Positions 1 to 12,600 of a stretch of DNA of 64,000 nt are shown piece after piece. The notes beneath the pieces are model-generated. The model made no database searches and was not told where the DNA came from. It saw only the letters and a list, made by a program, of their open reading frames with translations. This DNA comes from Balaenoptera acutorostrata (taxonomy: Eukaryota > Chordata > Mammalia > Artiodactyla > Balaenopteridae). Location of the stretch: positions 44,637,536 to 44,701,535 of the forward strand of contig NC_080075.1 in assembly GCF_949987535.1 (NCBI RefSeq), read 5' to 3'. The stretch's first letter is position 1. Each line of letters opens with the position of its first letter. The position numbers were made by a program, and so were the translations under genes.

Positions 1-636
1 TGTTCACTGGGACTTTTTCCCACTGGTAGGTTCTAAATTCTAATAAATTTCTCCTCAGTATTATGAGATTTCTAAATATTATCCTTTGTTTTTGATTGGC
101 TTTCTGCTTGGCTTTTTATCCTCTTATCCCTTGCAGTTTATTAAAAGTTTTGATGGAAAATTGCCAGAATATAAGGCCCCAGTCTCTGACCCTACCTTTT
201 CACCAGATTCTGTCCCTTTAAGTCCATTATTTTTATTTCTCTATCCTCATGAGGTTGCCAGAAATGCTGTTAGGGTTTTTGTTTTGTTTTTTTGTTGTTG
301 AGTTTTTTTTGTTTTTTTTGTTTGTTTTTTTTGTTTTTGTTTTTTTTTGCCACTTACTAGTAGCTCTCTGCCTGCTCCATTTACCCAGATCCTCCTTTTC
401 TTGCCCTATGCCCAGAATTGCTAAATACCCTGAAGGAAAAATGGCTGAAGTGTTGGCTTACTTCTCCTCTGTTCCCCCTTCTTCAGGACCTTGGTCCTTC
501 AAGTCCTGGTTGCTTTAGCAATTTTTTGACACCTTCAAACTTTTTTTTTCTTTTCCCTTTCATCAGGCTACTTTAGTTGTTCTCAGTGGAAGTTTTGGTC
601 TTCAGTAAGGTACTCCATTTTAGCCAGAAATGGATA
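1..636. other. FANCL intron 5, left edge
   Basis: No exon or identifiable repeat is seen. The segment is T-rich, with a (GTTTT)n-like low-complexity stretch at about 270-348. Short open frames here are products of that composition. Confidence 0.6.
270..348 (+). repeat. T/G low-complexity tract
   Basis: Runs of T separated by single G residues (gttttgtttttttgttg...) over about 80 bp. It may be the decayed tail of an old antisense retroposon, but no body is recognisable. Confidence 0.6.
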
Positions 637-1017
637 TTACATATAATTTTTTTTTTTTTTTTTAATTTTATAGCTACTTTATTTATTTATTTTTGGCTGT
701 GTTGGGTCTTCGGTTCATGCGAGGGCTTTCTCCGGTTACGGCAAGTGGGGGCCACTCTTCATCGCGGTGCGGGGACCGCTCTTCATCGCGGTGCGCGGGC
801 CTTTCACTATCGCGGTGCGCGGGCCTTTCACTATCGCGGCCCCTCCCGTTGCGGGGCACAGGCTCCAGACGCGCAGGCTCAGCAGTTGTGGCTCACGGGC
901 CCAGCCGCTCCGCGGCATGTGGGATCTTCCCAGACCAGGGCTCGAACCCGTGTCCCCTGCATTAGCAGGCAGATTCTCAACCACTGCGCCACCAGGGAAG
1001 CCCTTACATATAATTTT
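637..1017 (-). mobile_element. CHR-2 type SINE with 14-bp target duplication
   Basis: The coordinates include the target duplication ttacatataatttt (637-650 and 1004-1017, perfect). The SINE body (651-1003) lies on the - strand. It has a T run, then ttatttatttatttttggctg, a GC-rich centre, and the tRNA-like head ending ccaccagggaagccc. The centre has three 24-nt units (763-786, 787-810 and 811-834), the last two identical. The perfect duplication and high CpG content indicate a fairly young insertion. Peptides translated from it are not genes. Confidence 0.93.
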
Positions 1018-3884
1018 AAATGTACTGTTATGGTGATATTGAGGACTGGTTAATGCATATTCATGAAATTACGTTTTATTTGATAAGATATCATTCCTGA
1101 ATAGGATTTGGGATGGATGAAACCTTTTTTAGAAAATTTAGCAAAACAATGGAGGGGAGAGACAGAGAAGACAAGTAATGAATTGAGATGCACTCTTAAC
1201 AATTCTGCTGAAGTTATGAAGGTTTTTCTTGAGGCGTTGATGTCATGGACCTGATCATTCTTTGGATTTAAAGTGATAGAAAAGAGAAAAATTATTTTGA
1301 CTTATTTTCTGATGCTTAAATGTTAAGATCTTAGTGTTTAGAGGATAATTAGGAATGGAGGCAGGGTTTGGAAAGGGAAGAAGAAATGTTCTTCTAGTTT
1401 TATTTCTGTTATTTTGATATAGTCAGTTTGAGGCAGTTTTCTAAGCAGATGTGACATTATTGGGAGAACTCCAGTAATGAAAATCAGTTGAAGCATTGAG
1501 TATGCAAGTATCAGATTTTTGAATTGTTCATTTTTTTCCACCTATTATTTATTGAATGCCTATAATGTAAGGCAGTGAAGATACACAGGCAAGACTTAAG
1601 ATTCCTCATGGAACTTACATCTAGTGGAAGAGTCAGAATTTAAGTAGATGGATCCCAGTAGTACTTAATTCTAACTCAGATAGGTACTATGGTGTATACG
1701 TATAGGATTTTTGAGAGCTGTTAGCAACAAAGTTATAAGAGAAATAGTGCAAGTATATAAAATATTTTATGGAATAAATGTTTTTATAGATAAATAGGAA
1801 GTACTGACTTTTGCTTTGCTTTATATACATTGTTCTGATAGCGGAGAAAAAGGAACAGGTCTCTAACTTAGATAATAGATGAAAGCCAAAGGTAAGCATA
1901 TGAATGCCTCTGCCATAGCATTCATCACAGTATAAATGTTTGTCTCCCCCTTAGATTATTATATATAGGAACTTCCATTTTTAAGTTCCTGCTAGCTACT
2001 TTATAGAGTTCTTGTTTAATTCTCAGAATAAGTTTCAAGATACATATTTTCATCCCCAGCTTTGTATATAAGATGAGTGTATATTGCCAAGGCTGGCTGC
2101 ATAACAGTGCTCAGGCATTTGGCGTGAATGATGGCTCCCTGGAGGTGAGCTGTGGGGATAGCTCTGGTATGGAGCCTTTAGTAAAGTTCCCTCAAGTACT
2201 TGGACATAGTTTTTATTAGTTTCAGCCTCGAAGTGTGACTATCGCACCACAGATAAAATTGACCATGTGCAAAATGATAGTTTTGAAATCTGTTGCTTAG
2301 ATTTATGAAAGCTCATAGTTTAATTATAGTGACTAGGATGCATGATTGAATTAGAATATACCTGCTGTTACCTAATCATTAGTTTCATAGTCTTTACAAA
2401 TAAACAGTGTGTTAGCAGAAGAGAAGTTGTCTGCATGGATTGATTGTGAGACGCCAAATAGTATGATTTTGTCCGTATTTATCCAGCAGTGTCTGGCGAA
2501 GTAAGAACATCTCCTTTCAGTTTTATTTTTGTGACTTTATTCTTAAATCAGGCCTGGTATACTTGACACACTGATAATACTGGGTTTCAGGACCCTCAGA
2601 GCTACAAATGAGACCTGAACTGTGCTGTCCCTGTGCTAGAATTGTTAACTTTTGAGGTGCTGCCTGAGCAGCTGTCTAGCTTCTTAATTTAAAATATCTT
2701 TTAAAGTAACACACATAATGATTTGCATGACAAATTGATTTAAATGGATTTTCAGAATCTTCATGATTCCTAGACCAAATGAAATATCTATATTTTACTT
2801 ACACTCTAAATAATAATCTTGTAGATTTGTTAGTGGAATAGTAAAATCTGATAATAAAAGAAGGATTTTTTTTTTAAGGTAAGGAAAACCTTGCTGTGTT
2901 TTTAAATTACATACTTGACATATCTAATCAGTTCTATAGGGTCAAGCTTTATAAAAAATTAAGTTAGAAAAAAGGAAATGTTTAAAAATATGATTGAAAT
3001 CTTTCCTTTTTCCTGTATATTCGTATACCTTTTTTTTTTTTTTTATAGAAATGACATTGAGAATTAGTAGCTGATCTTAAGTTTGATTGCTGCTATTGTA
3101 ATTTCTACACTTGTTTCAACTTCTTTAAAAACACACTAAAAACAGCAAGTTGTCCTAAGGGTAAGATGAAGTTGTGGATGATTTTGGGTGTTATACTGGC
3201 TCAAAAAGTGGGTGATGCAAAAAAGTGTCTTGATGGGTTTCCATTAACTTCTGCTTGTGTTATGTTACAGAATGGCTCATTAGAACAGTAAGAATTAAAC
3301 AGAATTCTTGGGGTTTAATAGGATTTTCTGTTTGGTATTAAGAATGTCCTGAAGTTGAAAGCTTTGTTTGCTTTATAGAATGGCTGATTTATATCCCACT
3401 TTACCTAGGATAGTCCTAACTTATGCCTTTTATCTTGGCCCCTTTTAGTCTCAAAAGTGTCCCAGTTCAAAAGAAATGCATAGTCACTTTATTTATAGGA
3501 TATCTTATGTTTATTTTAGTAATCACATGGTCCTAGATAATTCAGAGCTTAAATGATTCAAACAGGGGGTAGTGACCTGATGGTTTTGTCCTTTTTAATG
3601 TAGCATATTATTTATTGCTTAGAGTGAGTAGAATTAAACTATTTGGCCTTTTAAATTTATTTTGGGAAAGAGCTGAGTTTTACTAAATTTGTTGTGCTGC
3701 TGAAAGATTGTCAACATGTATTAAATTAGATTTTTAATTAAGTCCAATATTTTTGAAATGGACTTAATTCATTGATGGTGATATCCTCTATAATTCTCAG
3801 TGCATTTCAAAGAATTATATAACATATTGGGAGAAATGGAGATACTTGTTAATACTAAATTAATTCCAGTAATGAGACAAGGGC
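1018..3884. other. FANCL intron 5, little structure
   Basis: AT-rich intron. A stretch at about 1540-1660 (ttattgaatgcctataatg ... gatacacaggcaag ... catggaacttacatctagtgg) resembles an ancient L2-type repeat tail. A T16 run lies near 3030-3045. Nothing else is recognised. Confidence 0.5.
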
Positions 3885-3970
3885 TTTAATTCTGGCTTAT
3901 CAGCTGTGTGACCTTGGGCAAGTCACATAACCTCTCAGAGCCACATACTCTTCATTTTTCAAATGAAACC
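3885..3970 (+). repeat. MIR core fragment
   Basis: The words cagctgtgtgaccttgggca and agtcacataacctctcagag match the MIR core in sense orientation. Confidence 0.85.
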
Positions 3971-4489
3971 AATGATGCTTAGTAATAAGGGTTGAAAAGA
4001 AACATAAGTTATGTGACTCAAATAATTCCTTGTGTAAAGTAAATATAAAGTTGTTGAGACACTAGTTCACCAAAAGGTCCGACTATGTATGAGTTTTACA
4101 ACATAATTAGTGTTATGATTTAATTATAATCATAATGATAATTTTGTTGTATAACGCATAAGAACATAGATGTTAAAAGTATGAATTTCATTCTAAATGA
4201 CCTTTATAAATAGAGTGCTTTTACCTCATACATATGTCCAAATCACTGAATGCAAATTATATAAAAGTGAAAAAATTGTCCTTCTAAACATTGGTCATGT
4301 GTTTAGAGTATCTAGTTGAACAGAATTTGCATTTAGTTGTTTAAAACTTACATGCAAATCAGTAAATATGAACCAGTCTGACAGCAGCTTGTTTATGTTC
4401 ATATAATATATAGAGCATTGACACATACATAGAAAAATAAAACTTTCATATTACTTACTAAAAAAAAAGCTTATTTGATTGGGAGGCAA

Positions 4490-4900
4490 AACTTAACACG
4501 GAAAGGAGCAGTATGACAGTTTAGAGAAAGGTGAAGTTCTTTTGCGCTACGGATAATTTAGGAAGGTTCTGAGAGGAAGTAGATATTGGGAAAGCTTGGG
4601 AGGCATATAGAAAGCCTTAAAAGGGTAGGAATGGGGGAGGCAACTTTGTAGTGATGGAAACGTGCAGTTCATTTTTGGACTTGGGAGTGGATCAGTTGCT
4701 CACATAAGAGGATTAATATTAGGGCCGGACTGAAAGATCTTGACTGTTAGGCTAAGGATTCTTTATATGCAGGTGATGGGGACTCACTGAGTATTTTTGA
4801 GCAAGTGGTTGATATGATTAAAAAGATATTTAGGAAGATTACTCTAGTTAATGGAAGGCAGGATAGACTGGTGTACAGAAAACACAGGGACGAAAAATGT
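4490..4900. repeat. ancient interspersed repeat, family unsure
   Basis: Purine-rich, with phrases such as ggtgatggggactcactgag, gtatttttgagcaagtgg and tgatatgattaaaaag. I recognise these from a common old mammalian repeat but cannot name the family. Related wording recurs at 23370-24420. Confidence 0.4.
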
Positions 4901-5210
4901 TAACTAGGGAGGTTGTTTTTTGAAGTAGTTAATGCTTAAAGTTGAGAGTGGAAATGGAAACTTTGGTGCTTTATTAAAACATGAAGGTCTTCAGTCTGCC
5001 TTTTGATGGTATTAGTACGTAAATACATCTAGATATTTAATGAAAAAAACTGTATAACTTAAGCTTTTGGTCAGAGTAAGTATAGTATTTCAAGAGATAT
5101 AAAGCACATTCATTCTGTTTTTCTGTACTGATAACATTCACCTATTAAGAAGAACAACAAAAACCTCTCTGAAGCTTAAGTATTAATATCCCTTTCAAAT
5201 GTTTAAAAAA

Positions 5211-5564
5211 CTTAACTCTTGGGCTTCCCTGGTGGTGCAGTGGTTGAGAATCCACCTGCCAATGCAGGGGACACGTGTTCGAGCCCTGGTCCAGGAAGAT
5301 CCCACATGCTGCGGAGCAGCTGAGCCCGTGCACCACAACTACTGAGCCTGCACTCTAGAGCCTGCGAGCCACAACTACTAAAGCCCAGGCACCTAGAGCC
5401 CGTGCTCTGCAACAAGAGAAGCCACCGCAATGAGAAGCCCACAACCCACAACGAAGAGTAGCCCCCACTCACCACAGGTAGAGAAAGCCAGTGTGCAGCA
5501 ACAAAGACCCAATGCAGCCAATAAATAAATAAATAAATAAAAATTTTAAAAAAACCTTAACTCT
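5211..5564 (+). mobile_element. CHR-type SINE (older subfamily)
   Basis: The tRNA-derived head gggcttccctggtggtgcag starts at 5221, followed by the pol III B-box-like gttcgagccctgg, an ACAACTACTA-type body and an (AATA)n tail ending near 5550. The short target repeat cttaactct flanks it (5211-5219 and 5556-5564). The body differs from the GC-rich copies at 0.65 and 27.9 kb and is closer to the older type shared with ruminants. It lies sense to FANCL. Confidence 0.9.
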
Positions 5565-6049
5565 AAGTTTAGTGCCATTTTAGTTATTGCAAGCAGTAAC
5601 TTATAAATAAATGCAGCAAATGATAAATGCAAAGTAAAGTGCAAAAAGTATAGTGTTTTATTTCTTTAGATTTTTATATTTATGTTTTTATAATTTCTTA
5701 GTCAGTTTTAGAATATGTCTAGCTAAGTAGTAAATACCTAAACTTCTAAATATAAGTTTTAAATGTGATTATAACTTTTCAAAAATTTGAGCTTTCCAAT
5801 AATGAAAGTTGCCCAAATGTATTATTTAAATGAGTAGAAATTATTTATTTCATGTTGTTTAAATTGAGATATCCAACTTACCAATAAAAGAGAACATTTG
5901 AACTAGCCTTTTTTTAAGAAAAACTGATTTTAATATTACTTGTAAGAGCTTATTGCTGTTTTTTTCCCCTTTAATATCTCTTCTGTAGACCAAACGTTAA
6001 GATATTCCTTTCTATCGTGAGTAGATACAAATATTGATTATCTAGTTAA

Positions 6050-6690
6050 GGTACAGGCTGAGCTGCTGTTAACAAAGAGAACTCCAAATCCTCAGTGTTT
6101 CAAACAAAATAGAATTTTATTCATCTCTCATTTAACAGTTCACAGGTAGGCAGGTGGTCAAGAGTGAGATGGTGGCTTTGTTTCACAGGGTCATCCAAGA
6201 GCCCAGGTTTCTTTTGCTTTTCAACCATCCACTGGCTGCGTTGTTCAGCATTGTAGCTACTAGCCACATGTGACTATTGATACTTATATTTAAATTAACT
6301 CAAAAATTTAATATTCATACTAGCTACATTTTAAGTCCTCCATAGCTACATATGATTAGTGGCTACTGTTTTGGACAGTGCAGATATAGAATACCTCCAT
6401 CATCGCAGAAAGTTCTGTTGGTCAGAGCTGCACTAAGAGGTTGTTCTTGTCGGCATGGTCTTTGCTGGGTCTTATTGGCCTAAGTTCCACTGTACAGGAA
6501 GGGAGAATGGGAGGGATTGGGGGAGGGGTAGCCACGATTTTGTTATAAATGATCCAAAAGGTGCACATATCACTTCTGCTTGCAGTACATTGGCCAAAAT
6601 TTAGTGATACGCTGATACCCAAGGACAGCTGGAAGGGTTGCTAGCTGGATGGAGTGTACCCAGCTAAAACTCGGTTTAGGTGGAGTGCTG
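6050..6690. repeat. old interspersed repeat split by MER3
   Basis: The left part (gctgctgttaacaaagagaa ... atagaattttattcatctctc) and right part (cgcatgg-like cggcatggtctttgctgg ... tatcacttctgcttgcagta ... ttggccaaaatttagt) read as one familiar mammalian repeat interrupted by the element at 6236-6430. I cannot name the family with certainty. Confidence 0.5.
6236..6430 (-). mobile_element. MER3 (non-autonomous hAT DNA transposon)
   Basis: On the - strand it reads cagctctgaccaacagaact, ttctgcgatgatgga, atatctgcactgtcc and agtcacatgtggctagtagc, the order of the MER3 consensus. It begins and ends with related terminal sequence (ctgcg...cagctc class). It is an ancient immobile fossil. Confidence 0.85.
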
Positions 6691-9565
6691 CGGTGGCTGG
6701 GATCCTATTACCAAAAGGAAGAAGCTGAGAATAAATACTAGAGCACATTTGCCAATCTCAGTCACATGTACTAAACGTGATAATAATCACAATTAATTTT
6801 CTCCTTCTTCCCCAAACAGAGTAGACAGGAATCAACATGGGTAAAATGTTTAATTTTAAATGACGATGCTGAGATTAACCTGAAATTACAAATTTTTAAA
6901 AGTTTGAATTTTGTCTTAACGCTTAACAAAATTAACCTTATGATCCTTTTGACTGCAGGGCAGTATTTTGAGCATAAGCCTGTTTTTCTCTAATGTATTA
7001 TTTCTACATCTTAAACTTTGTCCGTGTGATTGCAAACAAAAGACTAGAACTTTAGTTTATTGCTGTCTTATTTTATAGATGTTCCGTAATGATTTTGAAC
7101 ATGTTGATGCCAAGCAGCAATGAGAAGTATGAAAAGTACTAGTTGGTGATTTAGTTGTTCCTTCTCTCTCCCTATTCCTTCTTGCTCTCTCTCTCTGTAT
7201 ATATTCATCATGCTTCTAAACTATTTAGGGCTTATAATGAAAAGCAGCAGGCTTTTTCCATACCGTATCGCATCCCTGGTCTTATACTTTGAGACAAACA
7301 TTCTGAAATGTTCATGTTTACAAGTAACTTCTGTATTTCTAAAAAATACGCCTATATTCAGCATTGCTTGATTGATCAGAATTAAATACTGATTAACTAC
7401 TGTAATAAAAATGGATTTAGTTCATATACTGCCTTCTCTCTCCATCACTATTCTTTTATTCTTCTATGTGCTTTAATATTTCTTAAACTTCTTTCATGTC
7501 TGTTCAATTAAAGATGGTATCTCTTACTCTTAAATTAGCAATTACAAAATTTAATGTTTCTAATCTTCCCTCCTCATATCCTTCTCTTTCTCCTTCTCAA
7601 TTTTTGTTGTCTCTGTTTTAAATTGCAATGATCAAATATATTTACATTAGTTTCTGTATCTATAATTAAGTCTGCTAGCTTTGTCTATTGCTGAATTCTA
7701 AAAATTGTAATTAGTAAGCAGTTTAATTTTTTATGACTACATAAATATTTTTCACTGAAAAGCTAATGGTAGAGCAATTACCATTTTTAACATAGCTTTA
7801 TTGTTTATGATTTAGTTTAAAATTTCCTCTTCCCATTTTGGTTTCTCGTATTTTTAAAAAATTTCCTTAATTTCTTCCCACATATAAGTAATACCCTCTG
7901 TTCTGTAGACTTTCTTTTTTTGCCAGCTGTCTCCCTCCTGGAGCCCTCTTTCTCTCTCCTCTAATCTGTTTTGTTACTCAGTGCTCTTCTGACCGCTTTA
8001 CATCTTTATAAAGTTTGTTGAAAATTTGCTTTGATTGATGCTATTCCTTCTTGTGCTTTTTATAACTGTGGGATTATGCATATCTTTTTAAAATTCCTTT
8101 TTTCTGTGTGTGAGTAGACAGAGGATATAAATGCATATGCTCATCTCAACATCTTGAATCTGAAGTGTTGATGTTTTCAAAGAGTCAGATGCCCATATAT
8201 CTAACCCTTAGAGTCATACTGATAAAACATGTGATAAAGTCTCATGTTGTAAATTTTTGAGGGGAGGGGGATATGAGACATTTACAAATAAAGCTGAAAG
8301 AAAATAATGATTAAATATATAGTCATTGATATTTTTATGTAAATAAACATTTCTAGAATAATTTTCATTTGTTTTCTAAGACTCTAGACTTTTTATAGAT
8401 TATGATAAAACATTTTTTCTGTTGATAAAGATTGTTCTGTTTTACTTTTTATTCTATTATTGAAGATATGTATCTTCAGATTTAGATCTGTTTTTCATTA
8501 CAAATAGTGTTCCACAACTTTATTGCCCAGCACTTCTTGAAATTGACCCATTTTACCATTATATCTGGCCAGTGACTAAACAGCATATAGTGTTGTTAAA
8601 AAAATGTTTCCTAGTTTAGGAGGCTAATGTTAGTTTTGAACTCTAACAGGTTTTACCATCAGTCTGGGTGATAAGTTGTGCAATACTGTTAGGCTACTTT
8701 TTATCTTTACAAGAGAATGGTACTGTAAAAATGTCAAAAAAATATCCACATGCCCAGTTCACTAGTAAATATACTGCTAAATTTGAACCTTTTTGGCAGT
8801 AGCTTATGCTTCTCAAGGGACCATATTTTTACAGAATGATATATTTCAAAGGGTATTGGTTTCCATTGTAAAAAATTCATGCATTTAGAGCAACTTAAAG
8901 CCAAAACAATTGTGCTTGTGGTATGTGTTTAAAATATTAGTCATCTTGAATACATGCCCAGGTTAAGTGTCAGAAGCTATATATTGCACAAAAAGAAAAT
9001 TTATTGTTAGGAGACCAGGCTGTACCTGTGCTTATACAGCATTTTCCTTAGAGGATCAATTTGAGTATATGAACTAATACTAGCCAGGCTTTTGTACAGT
9101 AACATTATTTATAATAAAGGAGAAGTTCATTGAGGAGAAAAACAAATAAAGGAAGCATAAAAGTCTCATATTGTATGAAACTACAGAAATGGATCAAAGA
9201 GTTTGACAGGAAGTTTAATGTGTACATAAGTAGAGTCTGACAGGAACATGCTGTGTGCGCCAGAGGTTCCGGTGATGGAAAACCGAGACGTAGCGCTCAC
9301 TGACCACAGCATGAGACTTGACACACATTGTAAATAACCCAGAGATCTATGACTGCATTAAGCACTGGGCTGGTGTATTAACGGCAGTAAATCTATAGCT
9401 GCATAATAGGATAACATACACAAATTCCTCTGATTAATTTTTGTAATGGATTAATAGAAATATAGCAAATATGTTCATCTCAAATCCTACCATCCTCCAA
9501 CCTCCCCCTCCCCCCAGCCCCACCCTCTCTATTGTGATCATTTTTTATTCTCTTCTACTCATCAG
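6691..9565. other. FANCL intron 5, 3' part
   Basis: AT-rich sequence with no confident repeat or exon. About 9240-9330 is locally CpG-containing (tgtgcgccagaggttccggt, accgagacgtagcgctcac), which stands out from its surroundings. The C/T-rich stretch 9485-9565 leads into the exon 6 acceptor. Confidence 0.5.
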
Positions 9566-9662
9566 GCTTGTGTATGTGGATACTTGCTTTAGTACCATCA
9601 AGTTAAAAGCCGAAGATGCTTCTGGTAGAGAGCATCTCATCACTGTCAAGTTGAAGGCGAAG
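9566..9662 (+). CDS. FANCL: FANCL exon 6 (start of URD domain)
   Basis: The acceptor ...ctactcatcag precedes a single g that completes a codon. The frame then reads [20 protein letters not shown] and on to LKLKAK... style residues ending in K, followed by donor gtatgtg. The exon is 97 nt (c.375-471 by human numbering) and lies in the N-terminal lobe of the URD. Against the human sequence I recall, it differs by Val for Ala in LVYVD and Val for Leu in LITVK. An in-frame ATG at 9471 belongs to intron sequence and is not a start. Confidence 0.96.
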
Positions 9663-12600
9663 GTATGTGCTTTGTTAAACTGTTACTGTGGCCAGGAAAT
9701 ACTTTGGGAAATGAACCCTGTGAAGGTTTTCAATGTAAACGAGTGCTAGTTGCTTCTAAAAAAAATATATATATGACACTTAAAATTTATTTTGGGGGAC
9801 TTCCCTGGCAGTCCAATGGTTAAGACTCTGCACTTCCAAAGCAGGGGGTGCGGAATCGATCCCTGGTCAGGAAACTAAGATCCCACATGCTGTGCGGCAT
9901 GGCCAAATAAAAAAAAAAAATTATTTTGGAACGCCTCAAAAAATTTATTCACTAAGTTTCCCAAAGCCTAGCTATAATTTCATGTCACTGTTGTAATTCA
10001 AATTTGATCAAAATATAGACTTTATAGTAAAGAAATACTACAAATAAGGTTTGGCAGCCTCAAAGTACCATAATGTTATTTTCATAACATCCTATGTAGA
10101 AAAGAGTTGGAAGTTTCCACTATTCCAAGTAAAGTTCTACTGAAGAAAGTCTTTTGTCTTCAACTCCTACTATGAATTACCTTTGTTGTTCTTATTTCTG
10201 ACTTCCCCCGACCCCTCAAACACAGACACACACATATGCATACTTTTTTTGTTGTCTTGGCTGAAATTTTTTTACTTCTCTGTTTAAAAATTTTGCAAAG
10301 GTTATACACTTCTATTTATAGAGCCCTTACAGGTTAGTGGTCTATAACTACTCACTAATTTTATTGGCACAAAACGTAGCTGTTTCGTCTTTATTTTTTA
10401 ATTATAGATTGTGAATTTTGAGAAATAAGTAGAATAAGCAAGTTCAGGATATTAATCATTTACTTAGTAATCACTGGGGAAACATTAGAATTTGAGAAAA
10501 CCAGGTCATCTAACTTTTTTTTAATTGTCCCTAGGAGTCATCAATCAACTCTGTTTCATGAGATTGTAGTGATGAAAAGATCAATTGTGTTTGTCCTTTT
10601 TAAAAATGTGTCTGGCATTTAAGCTTTTCATGAGAGAAAATTAATATATAAAGCTGTACTGGGTGACACAGAAAAGTTGGTATCTTATAGTGCCTCTATA
10701 TCAGACAAATTGAGAAATGACTCATTCTCTCTTTTTCTTACACACACAACGTTTATGTATAATTTCAAGATTTATATGTGATAAGTTTTGAGAAAAAATT
10801 AGTGGGATAGAAATCTTCTTTGTAAAATAAGTTACATGAATATTTTTATTAAATGAAAATGAAAAAGGTTTTCTTTTTTAATTTTTAAAGCTGTGTTTTT
10901 TTAAGATCAAGGAGAAATCTGCCTTTATCCTTCCAAAGGTCATATACTGCCAGTGGCAAGGGTTCTGTCATTTTCTTCAAAGTTTTATTTGTTTATGTTT
11001 TGTACATTGATAAAAGTTGCTTTGCTGCTATGAAGACCAAAATGAAAAATTTAAAATACATCCTATCCTGATTTTTTTTTTAAAGCCTCATTTTTGCAAT
11101 CTTTTCTACTTACTAAGAGATAATGATTTAAGTCTACATTGCCTATCACTACACCTACAAGATTTTATCATTAATTCTGATTAATGACATTATTGGTAGT
11201 ATTGAGAGGGAGGATGTGTAGCCACTAGTATGGTCCATTCTGTCTGCTTTTTCTTATAACTTTTCAAGGTAGATAAGGTGACACTTTTAATATTTCTCTA
11301 GAGAATATTTTCAAGTGTCAGTTTTTGCAGCATCGATAGCTGTGAAGCACTATTATGGATGCCCTGGCAAGAGAGAAGAGAAAGCTTTATTTGAGTTAGT
11401 AAGAAAAAAATTTGCGTTTAAAAAAAAAAGAAAAAAAAGACAGGCTGAAACTAAATGAATCTTGTGTTGGTATGATTTATTAGAGTCTTTAATTGTCCAT
11501 TTAGTTTGGTTTTCATAGAGACTAAAGTTGTCTTTTAGATGTGGTCATTTCTTTCTTAGGAATATTTGGGATTGTCAGTTAAAAACAGTGAAAGCTAAAA
11601 CTTTACATGTTAAGAGTACATAATGCAAAATCTTAATCCAAACTGAATTTTAAAGGGTCAAGCTCTTTTTTTTTTTTTTTTTTGACAAACCTTACAACAC
11701 GCTTATTTTTGTAAATACACAAACCTCTATTTCTTTTATCTGATATTTTTTGATACGTAATAAAGAAATGCATTTGTTTTTATTCTTGAATACCTACTCT
11801 CCCAATTCTGCCACTCTACCTCACTGTCTCCAAAACCCCACAAAGAAAACAATACCAATTTTGTCTAGACATCCCCCATTAAAAGTAAGTATATAAATCA
11901 AAAAGAAATATGAGAAACAGCTGAATTTTGTCATTTTTATAGGTGTATTTTTATGCAGTATTTACAGTTCCTCCTAAACCATGAGGTGAAATTTTTGTCT
12001 TTCCTTTAAAAAAGAAGTAGCCTAGGGCTTTCTTAGCTTTGGCCAAGATCAGAACTACTTGAAAAACAAATCATAGATATGTTTCAGAGGCTGGGCACTC
12101 TGTCTTTGATGGCTGTTTTTGTAATCTGCTGCAATTTGTATGTATTCTTTTGTTGGGGGGGGTCCAATCACAGTTCGGGTTGGGTTAAATTTTTCCATAG
12201 AAAAGTATACTATAGAGTCTAAAAAATATTGTTTGTGACAAAAATATATACTTAATATTATATAATAATTATTTTCTCTTATAGTTATTGATTTGATTGA
12301 ATTGTTTCAAGTGAGACTTGAAAAACTGTAATAATGAAAAATTAATTACTGTATCTACTTTTCAATTCATTTCTTTATGTGGAGCTTTTGTTGTTCTTGT
12401 CAACTGGATTTCTAAAGTAAAGCTTTTGGCAGTTAGTCTCTAGTGGCTTTGTATATACCTATAACTTACTGTTGAAAAATAATCTGAATTTTGACAATCA
12501 TTTTACAACATTGTATTTAGTTATCGATGTTGTAGTTAGTACTGCAATACAAACAACTCCAAAAATGAGTATCTAGGATGCTACTGCATAATTCATGTTA

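Noticed and set aside
577..1053. 158-codon open frame and its overlapping frames
   Set aside because: It is a translation of the antisense CHR-2 SINE and its GC-rich units; the same peptide recurs at the 27.9 kb copy. It is not a gene.
5221..5290. tRNA gene
   Set aside because: The SINE heads are tRNA-derived with pol III box remnants, but they continue into a SINE body and lack a full cloverleaf.
9471..9749. 92-codon open frame starting with ATG
   Set aside because: It contains FANCL exon 6, but the ATG and both ends are intronic, and the splice sites at 9566 and 9662 define the real coding part.
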